Below, one piece after another: positions 15,637-24,837 of a DNA stretch of 64,000 nt; positions within the stretch are counted from its first letter, which is position 1, and the number at the start of each line of letters is the position of its first letter. Made by a program: the position numbers and the translations under genes. The notes beneath the pieces were generated by a model, which saw only the letters and a list, made by a program, of their open reading frames with translations, searched no databases and was not told where the DNA came from. The stretch is from Gemmatimonadota bacterium (GTDB lineage Bacteria; Gemmatimonadota; Gemmatimonadetes; Gemmatimonadales; Gemmatimonadaceae), in assembly GCA_020161135.1 (NCBI GenBank), contig JAIUOB010000002.1, forward strand, positions 558,001 through 622,000, given 5' to 3'.

Positions 15637-16647
15637 TCAGGTTGCGTGCCACGCGGCCAGGACCTCCTTCTCCCGCTCCGCGGTGATGCCGGCGCGCAAC
15701 CGCGCCTGCTCTTCGGCCGGCCGCGAGTGGTACCACGTCATCGCATCACGCACCGTGGTCGCGAGCGGGCGGAAGGTGAGCCCCGCCGCCTTGGCCTTCT
15801 CGACGACCGACGTGCAGAACGCCACGGTGCTCGACCCCGTGAAGCTCCACACGGGCATTTCCGCCCACGAGCGCACCTTCTGCGCGGTGAGGAACGCTTC
15901 CGGCACCCACGTGAAGTGCGCGTCGTTGCTGTAGCACGCCTTGATGCCGAACAGCAACTCGCCGATGCCGCACACGGTGCGCGGCCCGACGGCGTTGAAC
16001 ACCCCACCGGTGCCGTTCTCGCCCAGTCGCACCATCCACTCGGTCAGGTCTCGCACATCGATCCATTGCGCGGGGTCGTCGAGCTTGCCGGGCGCGAGAA
16101 TCTCGCCGCCGCGCTCGATGCGCACGGGCCAGTAGGTGAAGCGATCGGTGAGGTCACCGGGCCCGACGATGAGTCCCGGGCGCACGACCGTCGCGCCCGC
16201 GCCCATCGCCTCCTGCACGAGCTGCTCGCAGCGCACCTTCTTGGGGCCGTACTGCGCGCTCGCGGCGTCGGGGCCACTGATGGGGGCGGGATCCTGCGTG
16301 GGGTGCGTCTCGTCGGGGAACGACCGCGTGAAATCCTTGTACGCGGCCGTGCTCGACACGTACACGTACTGCCCCACATTGCCCTTGAGCACCGCCGCGG
16401 CGTTCACGATCCACTGCGGATTCGTGGTGGGGAGGTCGTACACCACATCCCACGTGCGTCCCTTGAGCGCGGCGTGCCCATCGGGCGCGTTGCGATCACC
16501 GATGAGCTGCTCGGCCTTGGGGAAGAGCCCGGGCTTGGTGCGGCCGCGGTTGAACAGCGTGATCGTGTGCCCGCGCGACAGCGCGTAGTTCACGAGGTGC
16601 GGCCCGATGTATCCGGTGCCGCCGAGGACGAGGATGCGTTTCGGCAT
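15637..16647 (-). CDS. Atypical SDR / NAD-dependent epimerase-like protein (CSP41-like), copy 1
   Basis: 336 aa from ATG 16647 (the open frame upstream of it is shadow). The N-terminal NAD-binding motif is GGTGYIGPHLVNYALSRGHTITLFNRGRTKPGLFP; the YxxxK motif is YGPKK. The sequence resembles atypical SDRs of the chloroplast stem-loop-binding protein group (GDRNAPDG, RPGLIVGPGDLTDRFTYWPVRIERGGEILAPG). No signal peptide, unlike copy 3. First of three tandem paralogues in one operon. Confidence 0.85.
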   Translation of the reverse strand: MPKRILVLGGTGYIGPHLVNYALSRGHTITLFNRGRTKPGLFPKAEQLIGDRNAPDGHAALKGRTWDVVYDLPTTNPQWIVNAAAVLKGNVGQYVYVSSTAAYKDFTRSFPDETHPTQDPAPISGPDAASAQYGPKKVRCEQLVQEAMGAGATVVRPGLIVGPGDLTDRFTYWPVRIERGGEILAPGKLDDPAQWIDVRDLTEWMVRLGENGTGGVFNAVGPRTVCGIGELLFGIKACYSNDAHFTWVPEAFLTAQKVRSWAEMPVWSFTGSSTVAFCTSVVEKAKAAGLTFRPLATTVRDAMTWYHSRPAEEQARLRAGITAEREKEVLAAWHAT

Positions 16648-16703
16648 GATCAGCGCGGGGAGTGTCGAAGTCCGGAGCGGCGTCGCGCTCGGTGACCGGC
16701 AGG

Positions 16704-17753
16704 TCAGTGACCGGCGGCGTGCCAGGCCGCGAGCGTCTCGCGCTCCTTCTCGGGCGGCAGCCCCGCCTTGAGCGCTGCCTGGCGCTCGGGCGGCTGCGCG
16801 TGGAAGTAGCGGAGCGTTTCGCGCGCGGTGTCGGCCAGCGGCCGGAAGGTGAGGCCGGCCGCGAGTGCCTTCGTGATGTCCATGCGCGCCCACCCGGCGC
16901 TGTCGCCGCGCGGCGGCATCCACACGGGCAGGTCGGCGTACGGGCGCAGCTTGCGGGCCAGCAGGAAATCGGTGTCGACCCACGTGAAGCGCACATCGCT
17001 CGTCGTGACCGCCTTGCACCCGAACAGCATCTCGGCCACGGTGAGTCCGCCGCGCGGGCCAACGACGTTGTACGTACCGGTCGCGTCCTGCTCGCACAGG
17101 CGGATCATGAACTCCGTGAGGTCGCGCTGGTCGATGAAGGCGACGGGATCGTCCATCGTGCCGGGCGCGAGCATCTCGCCGCCCTGCTCGACACGAATGG
17201 GCCAGTACGAGAAGCGATCGGTGAGGTCGCCCGGCCCCACGATGAGTCCGGGGCGGACGATGAGCGTCTTGCCCTCGCCGAACGTCGCCTTCGCATCCAT
17301 CTCGCCGCGCACCTTGCGCTCACCGTAGCTCGCCTCCCGCTCGGTGGCGTCGGGCGCCGACGGCGCGTTGAGCAGATCGGTGTCGGCCTCGCTGATCCCC
17401 ACCTTGCCGCGATTCCGGTACGTGCTGAGCGTGCTCACGAACACGTACTTCTTGACGTTGGGGGCGAGCACCGCACCGGCTTCGCGCACCCAGCGCGGCA
17501 CCTGCACCGGATTGTCGATGACGACATCCCACTGCCGACCCGCGAGCGCCTTGTAGCCATCGGGCGCGTTGCGGTCGCCGAAGAGCTTCTCGACCTTCGG
17601 GAAGAGCCCGGGATTCGTCCTGCCACGATTGAACAGCGTGACGGTGTGGCCGCGCGACAGCGCGTACTCGACCTGATGCGGCCCGATGAAGCCGGTGCCG
17701 CCGAGGATGAGGATGCGGAGCTTGCGAGGGGGCTGGGCGCTGGGCGTGGTCAT
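16704..17753 (-). CDS. Atypical SDR / NAD-dependent epimerase-like protein, copy 2
   Basis: 349 aa. NAD motif GGTGFIGPHQVEYALSRGHTVTLFNRGRTNPGLFPKVEKLFGDRNAPDG, YxxxK as YGERK, and the shared RPGLIVGPGDLTDRFSYWPIRVEQGGEMLAPG block. It is clearly paralogous to copies 1 and 3 along its whole length, with the same C-terminal AAGLTFRPLADTARETLRYFHAQP pattern. A short hydrophilic N-terminal extension (MTTPSAQPPRK) precedes the Rossmann core, with no export signal. It starts 7 nt after the stop of copy 3. Confidence 0.85.
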   Translation of the reverse strand: MTTPSAQPPRKLRILILGGTGFIGPHQVEYALSRGHTVTLFNRGRTNPGLFPKVEKLFGDRNAPDGYKALAGRQWDVVIDNPVQVPRWVREAGAVLAPNVKKYVFVSTLSTYRNRGKVGISEADTDLLNAPSAPDATEREASYGERKVRGEMDAKATFGEGKTLIVRPGLIVGPGDLTDRFSYWPIRVEQGGEMLAPGTMDDPVAFIDQRDLTEFMIRLCEQDATGTYNVVGPRGGLTVAEMLFGCKAVTTSDVRFTWVDTDFLLARKLRPYADLPVWMPPRGDSAGWARMDITKALAAGLTFRPLADTARETLRYFHAQPPERQAALKAGLPPEKERETLAAWHAAGH

Positions 17754-17760
17754 GGCCGGC

Positions 17761-18921
17761 TCACTTGCCGATCTTCGCGTGCCACTCCGCCAGCACCGCC
17801 TTCTCCTTGTCCGCCGCCAGCCCCGCGCGCGCCTTCTCCTGCTCGGCCGCCGGCCGCTTGTGATACCACGCGAGTGTGTCAGCGGCGGTATCGGCGAGCG
17901 GACGGAACGTGAGCCCAGCGGCGTACGCCTTCTTGCAGTTCACACTCGTGAAGCCCGCCGTACGACCAACAGGCGGCACCCACACCGGCATGTCGCTCCA
18001 CGGCCGCACCTGCTTCTCGGCCAGGAAGTCCGCCGGTACCCAAGTGAACTTCGCCTCGCTCGTCGTCACCGCCTTGATGCCGTACAGCATCTCGGCAATC
18101 GTGGTCTTCGTCTTCGGGCCGGTCGCGTTGAAGGTGCCGATGACATGCTGCTCACCCAGCCGCACGATCCATTCGCCCAGGTCGCGATAGTCGACGTACT
18201 GCACCGGGTCGTTGGGGGTGCCCGGCGCGAGGATCTCGCCACCCTTGTCGATGCGCACCGGCCAGTAGCTGAAGCGATCGGAGAGATCGCCGGGACCGAC
18301 GATGAGCCCCGGGCGCACGATGGTCACCTTGTCGGCGCCGAACTGCGCGACGGCCTCCATCTCGCTCCGCACCTTGCTCTGGCCGTACAGGTTGCGGTCG
18401 AAGGGCGCGTCGATGTCCACCGGCTTGTGCAGCGGCCCGTTCTCGTCCATGTCGACGATCGAGTTGTCGCTGAACACCGAGATGGTCGACACGAAGATGT
18501 ACTGCCCCACGCGCCCCTTGAGCGCGAGCCCCGCATCGCGCACCCACTTGGGGTTCGTCGTCGGGTTGTCGATCACGACGTCCCACGTGCCCTTCTTGAG
18601 CGCATCGTGCCCGCCGGGCTCGTTGCGGTCGCCGATGAGGCGCGGGACTTTCGGGAACAGATCGGCGTTGGTCTTGCCGCGATTGAACAGCGTGACCTTG
18701 TGCTTGCGATCGAGCGCGTACGGCACCTGGCCGGGTCCGATGAAGCCGGTGCCGCCAAGAATGAGGATGCGCAGCGGCTTGGGCTGCGCGTCACCCGCTT
18801 CGGGGCGATACGCACGCACGCCCTCGGCGGTGAACGCCTGCGCAGCGTTCGGGAGGCCCAGGCCGATGGCACCGCCCACGAGGGCGGAGGTCTTGAGGAA
18901 CTGGCGGCGATCGATGGTCAT
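17761..18921 (-). CDS. Atypical SDR / NAD-dependent epimerase-like protein with Tat signal, copy 3
   Basis: 386 aa from ATG 18921. Unlike its two downstream paralogues it begins with a twin-arginine signal: DRRQFLKTSALVGGAIGLGLPNAAQAF. The Rossmann motif GGTGFIGPGQVPYALDRKHKVTLFNRGKTNADLFP and the YxxxK (YGQSK) follow. If the Tat signal works, a folded NAD(P)-loaded protein would be exported or membrane-held, while copies 1 and 2 stay in the cytoplasm. It sits 16 bp downstream of the M19 dipeptidase gene. Confidence 0.85.
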   Translation of the reverse strand: MTIDRRQFLKTSALVGGAIGLGLPNAAQAFTAEGVRAYRPEAGDAQPKPLRILILGGTGFIGPGQVPYALDRKHKVTLFNRGKTNADLFPKVPRLIGDRNEPGGHDALKKGTWDVVIDNPTTNPKWVRDAGLALKGRVGQYIFVSTISVFSDNSIVDMDENGPLHKPVDIDAPFDRNLYGQSKVRSEMEAVAQFGADKVTIVRPGLIVGPGDLSDRFSYWPVRIDKGGEILAPGTPNDPVQYVDYRDLGEWIVRLGEQHVIGTFNATGPKTKTTIAEMLYGIKAVTTSEAKFTWVPADFLAEKQVRPWSDMPVWVPPVGRTAGFTSVNCKKAYAAGLTFRPLADTAADTLAWYHKRPAAEQEKARAGLAADKEKAVLAEWHAKIGK

Positions 18922-18937
18922 GGCTCGAGGTCCCGGG

Positions 18938-20236
18938 TCACGGCGTGATCTTGCGATCGAGCTGCTGGATGGTCTTGGTGCTGGCGGGGCGTTCCTTCCT
19001 GAGCTTTGCGGCAACCACCTCGGCGCGGGCGAGGGCGCGCAGGACGTTCTCGCCCATCAGCCCCCGGAGCTCGACGTCGGTCCAGCCGCGCTTCACGAGC
19101 TCGGCCAGGAGGTCCGGATACTTTGAGACATCCTCGAGCCCCTGCACGGTTTCCGTGATGCCGTCGAAATCGCCCCCGATGCCGACGTTCGCGGCGCTGG
19201 CGGTGCGCTTGATGTGGTCGAGGTGGTCGGCCACATCGGCGATGGTCGCGATGGGGGTCGGGTGTGTCTCCCGCCACGCGGCGATGGCCTTGAACTGCGC
19301 GTCGTTGTCGTTCGGGTAGCGCCGGGCGATGGAGTCGCGCACGGCGGTCATGGCGGCACCCTGGTCGGCCACCTTCTGCGACACGAAGCCGGGGACGAAC
19401 GTCACCATCACCACGCCCCCGTTCTGCGGGAGGCGGCGCAGGATGCTGTCGGGCACGTTGCGCGGCACGTTGGTGACGCCGCGGGCACTCGAGTGCGAGA
19501 AGATGACCGGCGCCTCGGTGGTGTTGAGCGCGGCGCTCATCACGCCCGGGCTCGTGTGCGACAGGTCGACGAGCATGCCGAGCCGGTTCATCTCGCGCAC
19601 GACTTCCTTGCCGAAGTTCGTGAGGCCGCCGTGGGTGGCCTTGTCGTTCGCCGCGTCGGCCCAGTCGAGCGTGACGTTGTGCGTGAGCGTCATGTAGCGC
19701 ACGCCCAGGTCGTAGTACGCGCGCAGGGCGCCCAGCGAGTTCTCGATGGCGTGGCCGCCCTCCATGCCGAGCAGCGACCCGATCTTGCGGTTCGCGAAGG
19801 CGCGGCGCACATCGGCGGCGGTGAACGCCGGCGTGAACACATCCGGGTAGCGCGCGATGACCCGCTTGGCGATGTCGATCTGCTCGAGCTGCACGCGCGC
19901 ATAGCCCGAATCGCGGATCTCGCCGGGGATGTACACGCTCCAGAACTGTCCGCCCACGCCGCCGCGACGCAGGCGCGCGATGTCCGTCATGCCGCGCGTG
20001 CTGCGCAGGTCGTACGCGACGACATCGAGCGGCTTCTCCTTCTCCTCGCGCATCGCCCACGGCAGGTCGTTGTGCCCATCGACGAGCGGCGAGGCCTTGA
20101 GCAGCGCGCGCACATGCGCGACGCGCGCAGCGAGCGGGGCGTTTCTCAACGGCTGCTGAGCAACAAGGTCCGAACCCCACCCACCACCCACCACCAGCAA
20201 CCCGAAACCCAGAACTGATCTGTTGAAAGTCAGCAC
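18938..20236 (-). CDS. Membrane dipeptidase (peptidase M19 family)
   Basis: 432 aa if started at GTG 20236, which overlaps the esterase stop codon region (GTGCTGA) and places a hydrophobic segment (SVLGFGLLVVGGGW) at the N-terminus. The frame runs back to 20308 but inside the esterase gene. Zinc and active-site motifs are in the family order: VDGHNDLPW (HxD), LLGMEGGHAIE, MLVDLSHTS, VIFSHSSAR and VGIGGDFDG. These enzymes hydrolyse dipeptides in the periplasm. Start choice is the main uncertainty. Confidence 0.88.
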   Translation of the reverse strand: MLTFNRSVLGFGLLVVGGGWGSDLVAQQPLRNAPLAARVAHVRALLKASPLVDGHNDLPWAMREEKEKPLDVVAYDLRSTRGMTDIARLRRGGVGGQFWSVYIPGEIRDSGYARVQLEQIDIAKRVIARYPDVFTPAFTAADVRRAFANRKIGSLLGMEGGHAIENSLGALRAYYDLGVRYMTLTHNVTLDWADAANDKATHGGLTNFGKEVVREMNRLGMLVDLSHTSPGVMSAALNTTEAPVIFSHSSARGVTNVPRNVPDSILRRLPQNGGVVMVTFVPGFVSQKVADQGAAMTAVRDSIARRYPNDNDAQFKAIAAWRETHPTPIATIADVADHLDHIKRTASAANVGIGGDFDGITETVQGLEDVSKYPDLLAELVKRGWTDVELRGLMGENVLRALARAEVVAAKLRKERPASTKTIQQLDRKITP

Positions 20237-20994
20237 CCGATACGCTCCAAGTAATGTGGCAGCATCTTCCGCCACCACGGCCAGTCGTGATTCACGTCGT
20301 GCCCCCACAGGTCGAAGATGTGGCCGACGCCCTTGCGGTCGAGCAGGTCATGAAACGCGCGCGTGGCGTCGGGCGCCTCGTACGCGCCCTGCCCCGCCAC
20401 CAGCGCGATGCGGGAGTGGTGCTGCAGCGTATCGAGGGCCGCGCCCCCGAGGTTCGCCACGTACCACATGGGGTTGTTGTAGTAGCAGTTGTCGTCCGAG
20501 TACCCCTTGAGGTAGCTCGGCGCGAGGTCGTAGAAGCCGCTCATGCCGATCACGCCGCCGAAGAGGTCAGGGCGGCGGAAGAAGGCGTTGGCCGCGTGGA
20601 AGCAGCCGAAGCTGGCACCGGTGGTCAGTGCGCGCGCGCCGCCGTCGCCGCAGGCATGCCGGATGTACGGCACGACCTCGTCCTCGACATAGCGCGAGTA
20701 CAGCGCCTGGCGCCGAGCCGCTTCACGCACCGGCAGGTCGCGGTCCATCCACGCGAGCCGGTTGATGCTGTCGATGGAGAAGACGCGAATGCGCCCCTGC
20801 TTGAGCAGCGGCTCGACCGCCTTCACGAGCCAGAAGCGCTCGTTCTCCAGGAAGTCGGCGGCGGCGGTGGGGAAGAGCAGCACCGGCTGCCCGCGCCAGC
20901 CGTAGCTGACGATCGGCATCTCGAGACCGAGCGCGGGGCTGCGCCAGCGGTCGATGCGCTTGGGGAGGGACGGATCCACGAACTGAGGCGACAT
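20230..20994 (-). CDS. Esterase-family alpha/beta hydrolase
   Basis: 254 aa, no signal peptide. Nucleophile elbow GASFG within ALTTGASFGCFHAANAFFRRPDLF; an oxyanion-side PVLLFPTAAADFLENE loop; and the distal HDVNHDWPWW that supplies the catalytic His. The pattern fits esterase D / putative esterase (PF00756)-like proteins that act on small acyl esters. It is first in the minus-strand run esterase - M19 - three SDRs - transporter - DUF486. Confidence 0.8.
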   Translation of the reverse strand: MSPQFVDPSLPKRIDRWRSPALGLEMPIVSYGWRGQPVLLFPTAAADFLENERFWLVKAVEPLLKQGRIRVFSIDSINRLAWMDRDLPVREAARRQALYSRYVEDEVVPYIRHACGDGGARALTTGASFGCFHAANAFFRRPDLFGGVIGMSGFYDLAPSYLKGYSDDNCYYNNPMWYVANLGGAALDTLQHHSRIALVAGQGAYEAPDATRAFHDLLDRKGVGHIFDLWGHDVNHDWPWWRKMLPHYLERIGC

Positions 20995-21062
20995 CTACAT
21001 ATAGTCGCGGCGGTGGCACCGGGGGGCCAGTGCGCCGGGGACACGCTGACACCCCGGAAACG

Positions 21063-21098
21063 CGGAGGGGCCGACCGCATGCGCCGTCGGCCCCTCCG
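21063..21098 (-). terminator. Perfect 13-bp stem hairpin, probable terminator
   Basis: cggaggggccgac (21063-21075) and gtcggcccctccg (21086-21098) form a perfect stem with a 10-nt loop, 40 nt past the stop of the Ig-like lipoprotein gene (minus strand). A second imperfect stem (gggcgccgtc / gacggcggcgccc) lies at about 21113-21139 against the stop codon. There is no U-run. Confidence 0.6.
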
Positions 21099-21138
21099 GG
21101 ACAGCCCTCGCGGGGCGCCGTCTCACGACGGCGGCGCC

Positions 21139-22176
21139 CTAGGGGACGCGTCGCATCGACAGGCCCAGCACCGTATCCGTGCCGGGGATGCGGAAGGCGA
21201 TCCGTACGCCGCTGCCCTCGGGTCGCAGCTGGTGCTGCACGCCGCCGACCATCTCCGACTCCAGCCGCGCCGACCCGTCGAGCCAGTTGTACTCCACCGC
21301 GCCGCGGTCACGGAGGACCTGCCGCTGCACCAGTTGCTCGATCACGTTGCCCTGGAAGCTGTACCGACGATACAGCCCCAGCGTGAGGTCGATGCTGTAG
21401 CGACCATCGAACTGGACGGTGGCCTGCTCGAGGCGCTGCACGAGCTGATACGGATAGCCCTGCGGGTCGGTGAGGTCGTCCTGCTCCACGACGGCGGGCA
21501 ACGCCCGACCATCGACGGTCACCGCCTGGTAGCGATCGGCGTAGCCGGCCACGGTCACCTGCATCGTGGCGGTCACGGCACCGAACCGCGCGGTGACGGT
21601 CGTCTGTCCCGGTGACACCGCCACGATCGCACCGCTTTCGGCGACGCGCGCGACCAGCGGCTGGCTCGACTCCCACGTCACCAGGCGCCCCAGCAGGATG
21701 CGGTCGTCCGCGCCGCGTACCGTGGCCGCGAGCTGTCGTTGGGCCCCCACGACCAGGTCGAGCGCGCCGTGATTGAGCTCGATGCGCGCGGCCGGATGGC
21801 GCGCGATGGTGAGCGGGCGCGAGGCCGAACGCGCCGCGGCCGTGGCGACCACCGTCGTGCTGCCCTCGGTGTGCGCGCGCAGCACGCCAGCCGCCGTGAG
21901 CGAGGCGCGCGTGGAGTCGGAGAGCGCCCACTGGACGGGCACCCCCGTCATCGGCGCGCCGAACTGATCGGCGACGGTGGCCTGCAGCGTGCGCACATCG
22001 CCGTCGGTGAGCGGACCGGGATCGGCGATGGTGACCGTGGTGGCGACGCGCACGATCGGCGTCGGATTGCCCGGCGTGGGATCACCCGGCTGCGTGGGGG
22101 ACGTGTCGCTGCAGGCGCCCTGCAGGACGGATACGAACAACAGGACTGCGGCGGTTCTATACGTGCGACCAGGCAT
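21139..22176 (-). CDS. Ig-like (Big_2) domain lipoprotein
   Basis: 345 aa with a lipobox signal (SVLQGACSD) and a Thr/Pro-rich linker. Two Big_2-like domains follow: about residues 40-125 (GDVRTLQATVADQFGAPMTGVPVQWALSDST...GVLRAHTEGSTTVVAT) and 125-205 (QRQLAATVRGADDRILLGRLVTWESSQPLVARVAESGAIVAVSPGQTTVTAR). The C-terminal 140 residues are unique and beta-rich. It is probably displayed in the outer membrane or periplasm; function unknown. Confidence 0.75.
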   Translation of the reverse strand: MPGRTYRTAAVLLFVSVLQGACSDTSPTQPGDPTPGNPTPIVRVATTVTIADPGPLTDGDVRTLQATVADQFGAPMTGVPVQWALSDSTRASLTAAGVLRAHTEGSTTVVATAAARSASRPLTIARHPAARIELNHGALDLVVGAQRQLAATVRGADDRILLGRLVTWESSQPLVARVAESGAIVAVSPGQTTVTARFGAVTATMQVTVAGYADRYQAVTVDGRALPAVVEQDDLTDPQGYPYQLVQRLEQATVQFDGRYSIDLTLGLYRRYSFQGNVIEQLVQRQVLRDRGAVEYNWLDGSARLESEMVGGVQHQLRPEGSGVRIAFRIPGTDTVLGLSMRRVP

Positions 22177-22240
22177 GAAGTGCTCGGTGTGAATGGTGAT
22201 GCACGCCCTACCTCTCGTCCCGCGCGGGCGTCACGCGACG

Positions 22241-22285
22241 ACCGTTCACGACGCAACCGCGCACGACGCCACCGCTCACGACGCA
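22241..22285. repeat. Three tandem 15-bp repeats
   Basis: accgttcacgacgca, accgcgcacgacgcc and accgctcacgacgca follow each other exactly at 22241, 22256 and 22271 in the divergent gap between the Ig-like lipoprotein and the acyltransferase pair. They could be regulator binding sites or simple slippage products. Confidence 0.6.
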
Positions 22286-22417
22286 ATCGTTGCGGGCAGG
22301 TGACGTACGCGTGGCGCAGCGACGGTGCCGTCGAGACGTGCGGGGGTGAGCGTGCGACGTCCGGACAGGCACGGTCGGCGTCCGACGCCGACGCGACCCG
22401 CACCCAGGAGCCCGCTC

Positions 22418-23290
22418 ATGCTCGCCCGCGCCTACGACGCGTCGTCATCGCCCTACGTGCGCCCCGCTGCCGCTGATTCGGCGCCGACGCCCCCCGCCAT
22501 CGACACCGAGGTGTTTCCGCACCACCCCGACGCGATCCCGCCCGGTGTGGTGAGTGCGGGCGCGTACGACCTGCGCTTCGCGTGGACGCGCGCCGACCTC
22601 CATGCCGTGCAGGCGCTGCGCTATCAGGTGTTCCACGAGGAGCTCGGCGAGGCCGCCCCGAGTGGCGCGGGGCGCGACGAAGACGCGCGCGACCCGTGGT
22701 TCCATCACCTCATGATCGTGCATCGCGCGAGCGGCACGGTGGTGGGCACGTACCGCCTGCAGACGGCGATCATGGCGGCCACACGCTTCGGGTTCTACAG
22801 CGCCACCCTCTTCGAACTCGGCGCCGTCCCCGGAGCCATCCTCGGCGAGTCGGTGGAAGTCGGTCGGGCGTGCGTCGCGCGCGCACACCGCAGCGGACGC
22901 GTGCTGCGCCTGCTGTGGAAGGGGCTCGCGCGCTACGTGCAGTGGAACAGCAAGCGCTACCTGTTCGGCTGCTGCTCACTGGCCGGCTGCGACGACACGG
23001 TGGCCCTCGAGGCGTGGCGCGCGCTGCATGCGCGACGCGTGCTGCACGACCGCGTGCTCGTGCGGCCGCGCGCCGAGGCGCGTGCCCTCGCCGACGAGCG
23101 CACGCGGCCGCTGCTCACGGCCGAGGCGCTGAACGCGGCGCTGCCACCGCTGTTCGACGGCTACCTGTCGCTGGGCGCGCGGGTGTGCGGGGCGCCGGCC
23201 TTCGATCGCGAGTTCGGCACCACCGACTTCCTCGTGCTGCTCGATGTGCAGGAGCTCGACGCGATGACGTACCAGTCATTCTTCGGGTGA
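22418..23290 (+). CDS. OlsB-like GNAT N-acyltransferase (ornithine-lipid type)
   Basis: 290 aa from ATG 22418, which has an aggag Shine-Dalgarno at 22406-22410. The core follows the hemolysin/OlsB group of GNAT enzymes (COG3176): ALRYQVFHEELGE, DPWFHHLMIVHRASGTVVGTYRLQT, GFYSATLFEL, ESVEVGRACVARAHR, RLLWKGLARYV...YLFGCCSLAGCD. OlsB acylates the alpha-amino group of ornithine with a 3-hydroxyacyl-ACP. The next gene, overlapping by 1 nt, is a PlsC-type acyltransferase, the OlsA role, so an ornithine- or other amino-acid-lipid pathway is the likely job. A first 45-residue Pro-rich extension is unusual. Confidence 0.75.
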   Translation: MLARAYDASSSPYVRPAAADSAPTPPAIDTEVFPHHPDAIPPGVVSAGAYDLRFAWTRADLHAVQALRYQVFHEELGEAAPSGAGRDEDARDPWFHHLMIVHRASGTVVGTYRLQTAIMAATRFGFYSATLFELGAVPGAILGESVEVGRACVARAHRSGRVLRLLWKGLARYVQWNSKRYLFGCCSLAGCDDTVALEAWRALHARRVLHDRVLVRPRAEARALADERTRPLLTAEALNAALPPLFDGYLSLGARVCGAPAFDREFGTTDFLVLLDVQELDAMTYQSFFG

Positions 23291-24033
23291 TGGGGGCGCG
23301 CGGGATCGCGCGCGTCCTCTGCCGGCTCGTGCTGCGGGTGCTCGGCGTGCGCGTGACGATGCGCGGCGCGGTGCCCCGCGGTGGAGCGCTGCTGGTGGCC
23401 AATCACCTGTCGTGGCTCGACATCGTGGCCATCGGGGCGCGCGTCGACTGCACCTTCGTGGCCAAGCGCGAAGTGGCGCGCTGGCCGGTGGTGGGCGTGC
23501 TGGCCCGCGCGCTCGGTGTGGTGTTCATCGACCGCACGCGCAAGCGCGACCTGTTGCGTGCCGTGCCGGCGCTCGAGGCGGCCCTGCGCCGCGGGCAGCG
23601 GGTGCTGCTCTTCGCCGAGGGCACCACCACCGATGGGCGCGTGCTCTTGCCGTTCAAGAGTGCGCTGGTCGAGGCCGCAGTGCGCGCCGGGGTGCCCGTC
23701 GTGCCCCTCGCTCTCCGGGCCTCGTGCGCCGCGGGCGATGTCCGCGCGCTCTGCTGGATCGGCGACGAAACGCTCGCCGCGAACCTGCCGCGGGTGTGGG
23801 CGCTGCGCGCGCCGCGCGTGGAGGTGTGGGCGGCGCCGGCGCTGGCGCGCCGCGATGTCGTGGTGCCTGCTGGTGCCGCGCCGGGGTGGGTGCGCAAGCA
23901 GCTCACCTGCGGCGCGCACGAGGCCGTCGCCCGACGGACGTCGGGTGGTGCCCTGCGACGTCGTCCCGCGACGCTGCGATTCGTGCGGGCCACAGGGTCC
24001 GGCGCCGTGGCAGGTGGGCGCGGCACGCGCTAG
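23290..24033 (+). CDS. PlsC-type lysophospholipid / lyso-ornithine-lipid acyltransferase
   Basis: 247 aa. ATG 23290 shares its A with the previous TGA (TGATG coupling). Contains NHLSWLD, the NHxxxxD acyltransferase motif, then VFIDR and FAEGTTTDG, the second conserved block. As partner of the OlsB-like protein it would add the second acyl chain (OlsA role); a generic 1-acylglycerol-3-phosphate acyltransferase is the alternative. The C-terminal 40 residues are Arg/Thr-rich and not conserved-looking. Confidence 0.8.
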   Translation: MGARGIARVLCRLVLRVLGVRVTMRGAVPRGGALLVANHLSWLDIVAIGARVDCTFVAKREVARWPVVGVLARALGVVFIDRTRKRDLLRAVPALEAALRRGQRVLLFAEGTTTDGRVLLPFKSALVEAAVRAGVPVVPLALRASCAAGDVRALCWIGDETLAANLPRVWALRAPRVEVWAAPALARRDVVVPAGAAPGWVRKQLTCGAHEAVARRTSGGALRRRPATLRFVRATGSGAVAGGRGTR

Positions 24034-24042
24034 ACTCCCGTC

Positions 24043-24837
24043 GTGCAGCAGTATCTCGACCTCATGCGGCTGGTGCTCGACACCGGCACCCGGAAGATGG
24101 ATCGCACCGGCACGGGCACGCTGTCCGTGTTCGGGCACCAGATGCGCTTCGACCTCGCGCAGGGTTTCCCGCTCGTCACCACCAAGCGCCTGCACCTCAA
24201 GTCGATCGTGCATGAACTGCTCTGGTTCATCGCCGGCGACACGAACATCCGCTACCTCAAGGAACACGGCGTCTCCATCTGGGACGACTGGGCCGACGCG
24301 GACGGCAACCTGGGGCCGGTGTACGGCAAGCAGTGGCGGTCGTGGGAGGGTGCCGACGGACGCACGCACGACCAGCTCCGCTGGCTCGTCGACGAGATCC
24401 GCCGCAACCCGGACTCCCGGCGCCTCGTGCTGTCGGCGTGGAACGTGGGCGATCTCGACCGCATGGCGCTCGCGCCCTGCCACTGCCTCTTCCAGTTCTA
24501 CGTCGCCGACGGCCGCCTCTCCTGCCAGCTCTACCAGCGCTCGGCCGACATCTTCCTCGGCGTGCCGTTCAACATCGCCAGCTATGCGCTGCTCACGGCG
24601 ATGATCGCGCAGGGGTGTGGTCTCCAGCCCGGCGACTTCGTGCACACCTTCGGCGACGCGCATCTCTATCTCAACCACGTCGAGCAGGCCAGGCTGCAGC
24701 TCTCGCGTGAGCCGCGCGCACTGCCGAAGCTCGAGCTCAACCCGGCGGTGACGTCGGTGTTCGACTTCACGTTCGACGACATCCGCATCGTCGACTACGA
24801 CCCGCACCCGCACATCAAGGCGCCGGTGGCGGTGTGA
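24043..24837 (+). CDS. thyA: Thymidylate synthase
   Basis: 264 aa, exactly the length of the E. coli enzyme. GTG start. All signatures of ThyA are present: [38 protein letters not shown], the catalytic Cys in [34 protein letters not shown] and [12 protein letters not shown]. It makes dTMP from dUMP with methylene-THF, yielding DHF, which the next gene's product recycles. GTG 24834 of folA overlaps its stop. Confidence 0.97.
   Translation: MQQYLDLMRLVLDTGTRKMDRTGTGTLSVFGHQMRFDLAQGFPLVTTKRLHLKSIVHELLWFIAGDTNIRYLKEHGVSIWDDWADADGNLGPVYGKQWRSWEGADGRTHDQLRWLVDEIRRNPDSRRLVLSAWNVGDLDRMALAPCHCLFQFYVADGRLSCQLYQRSADIFLGVPFNIASYALLTAMIAQGCGLQPGDFVHTFGDAHLYLNHVEQARLQLSREPRALPKLELNPAVTSVFDFTFDDIRIVDYDPHPHIKAPVAV

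Noticed and set aside
14174..15934. 586-aa plus-strand frame
   Set aside because: Antisense to the transporter and first SDR; low-complexity Arg/His/Glu sequence.
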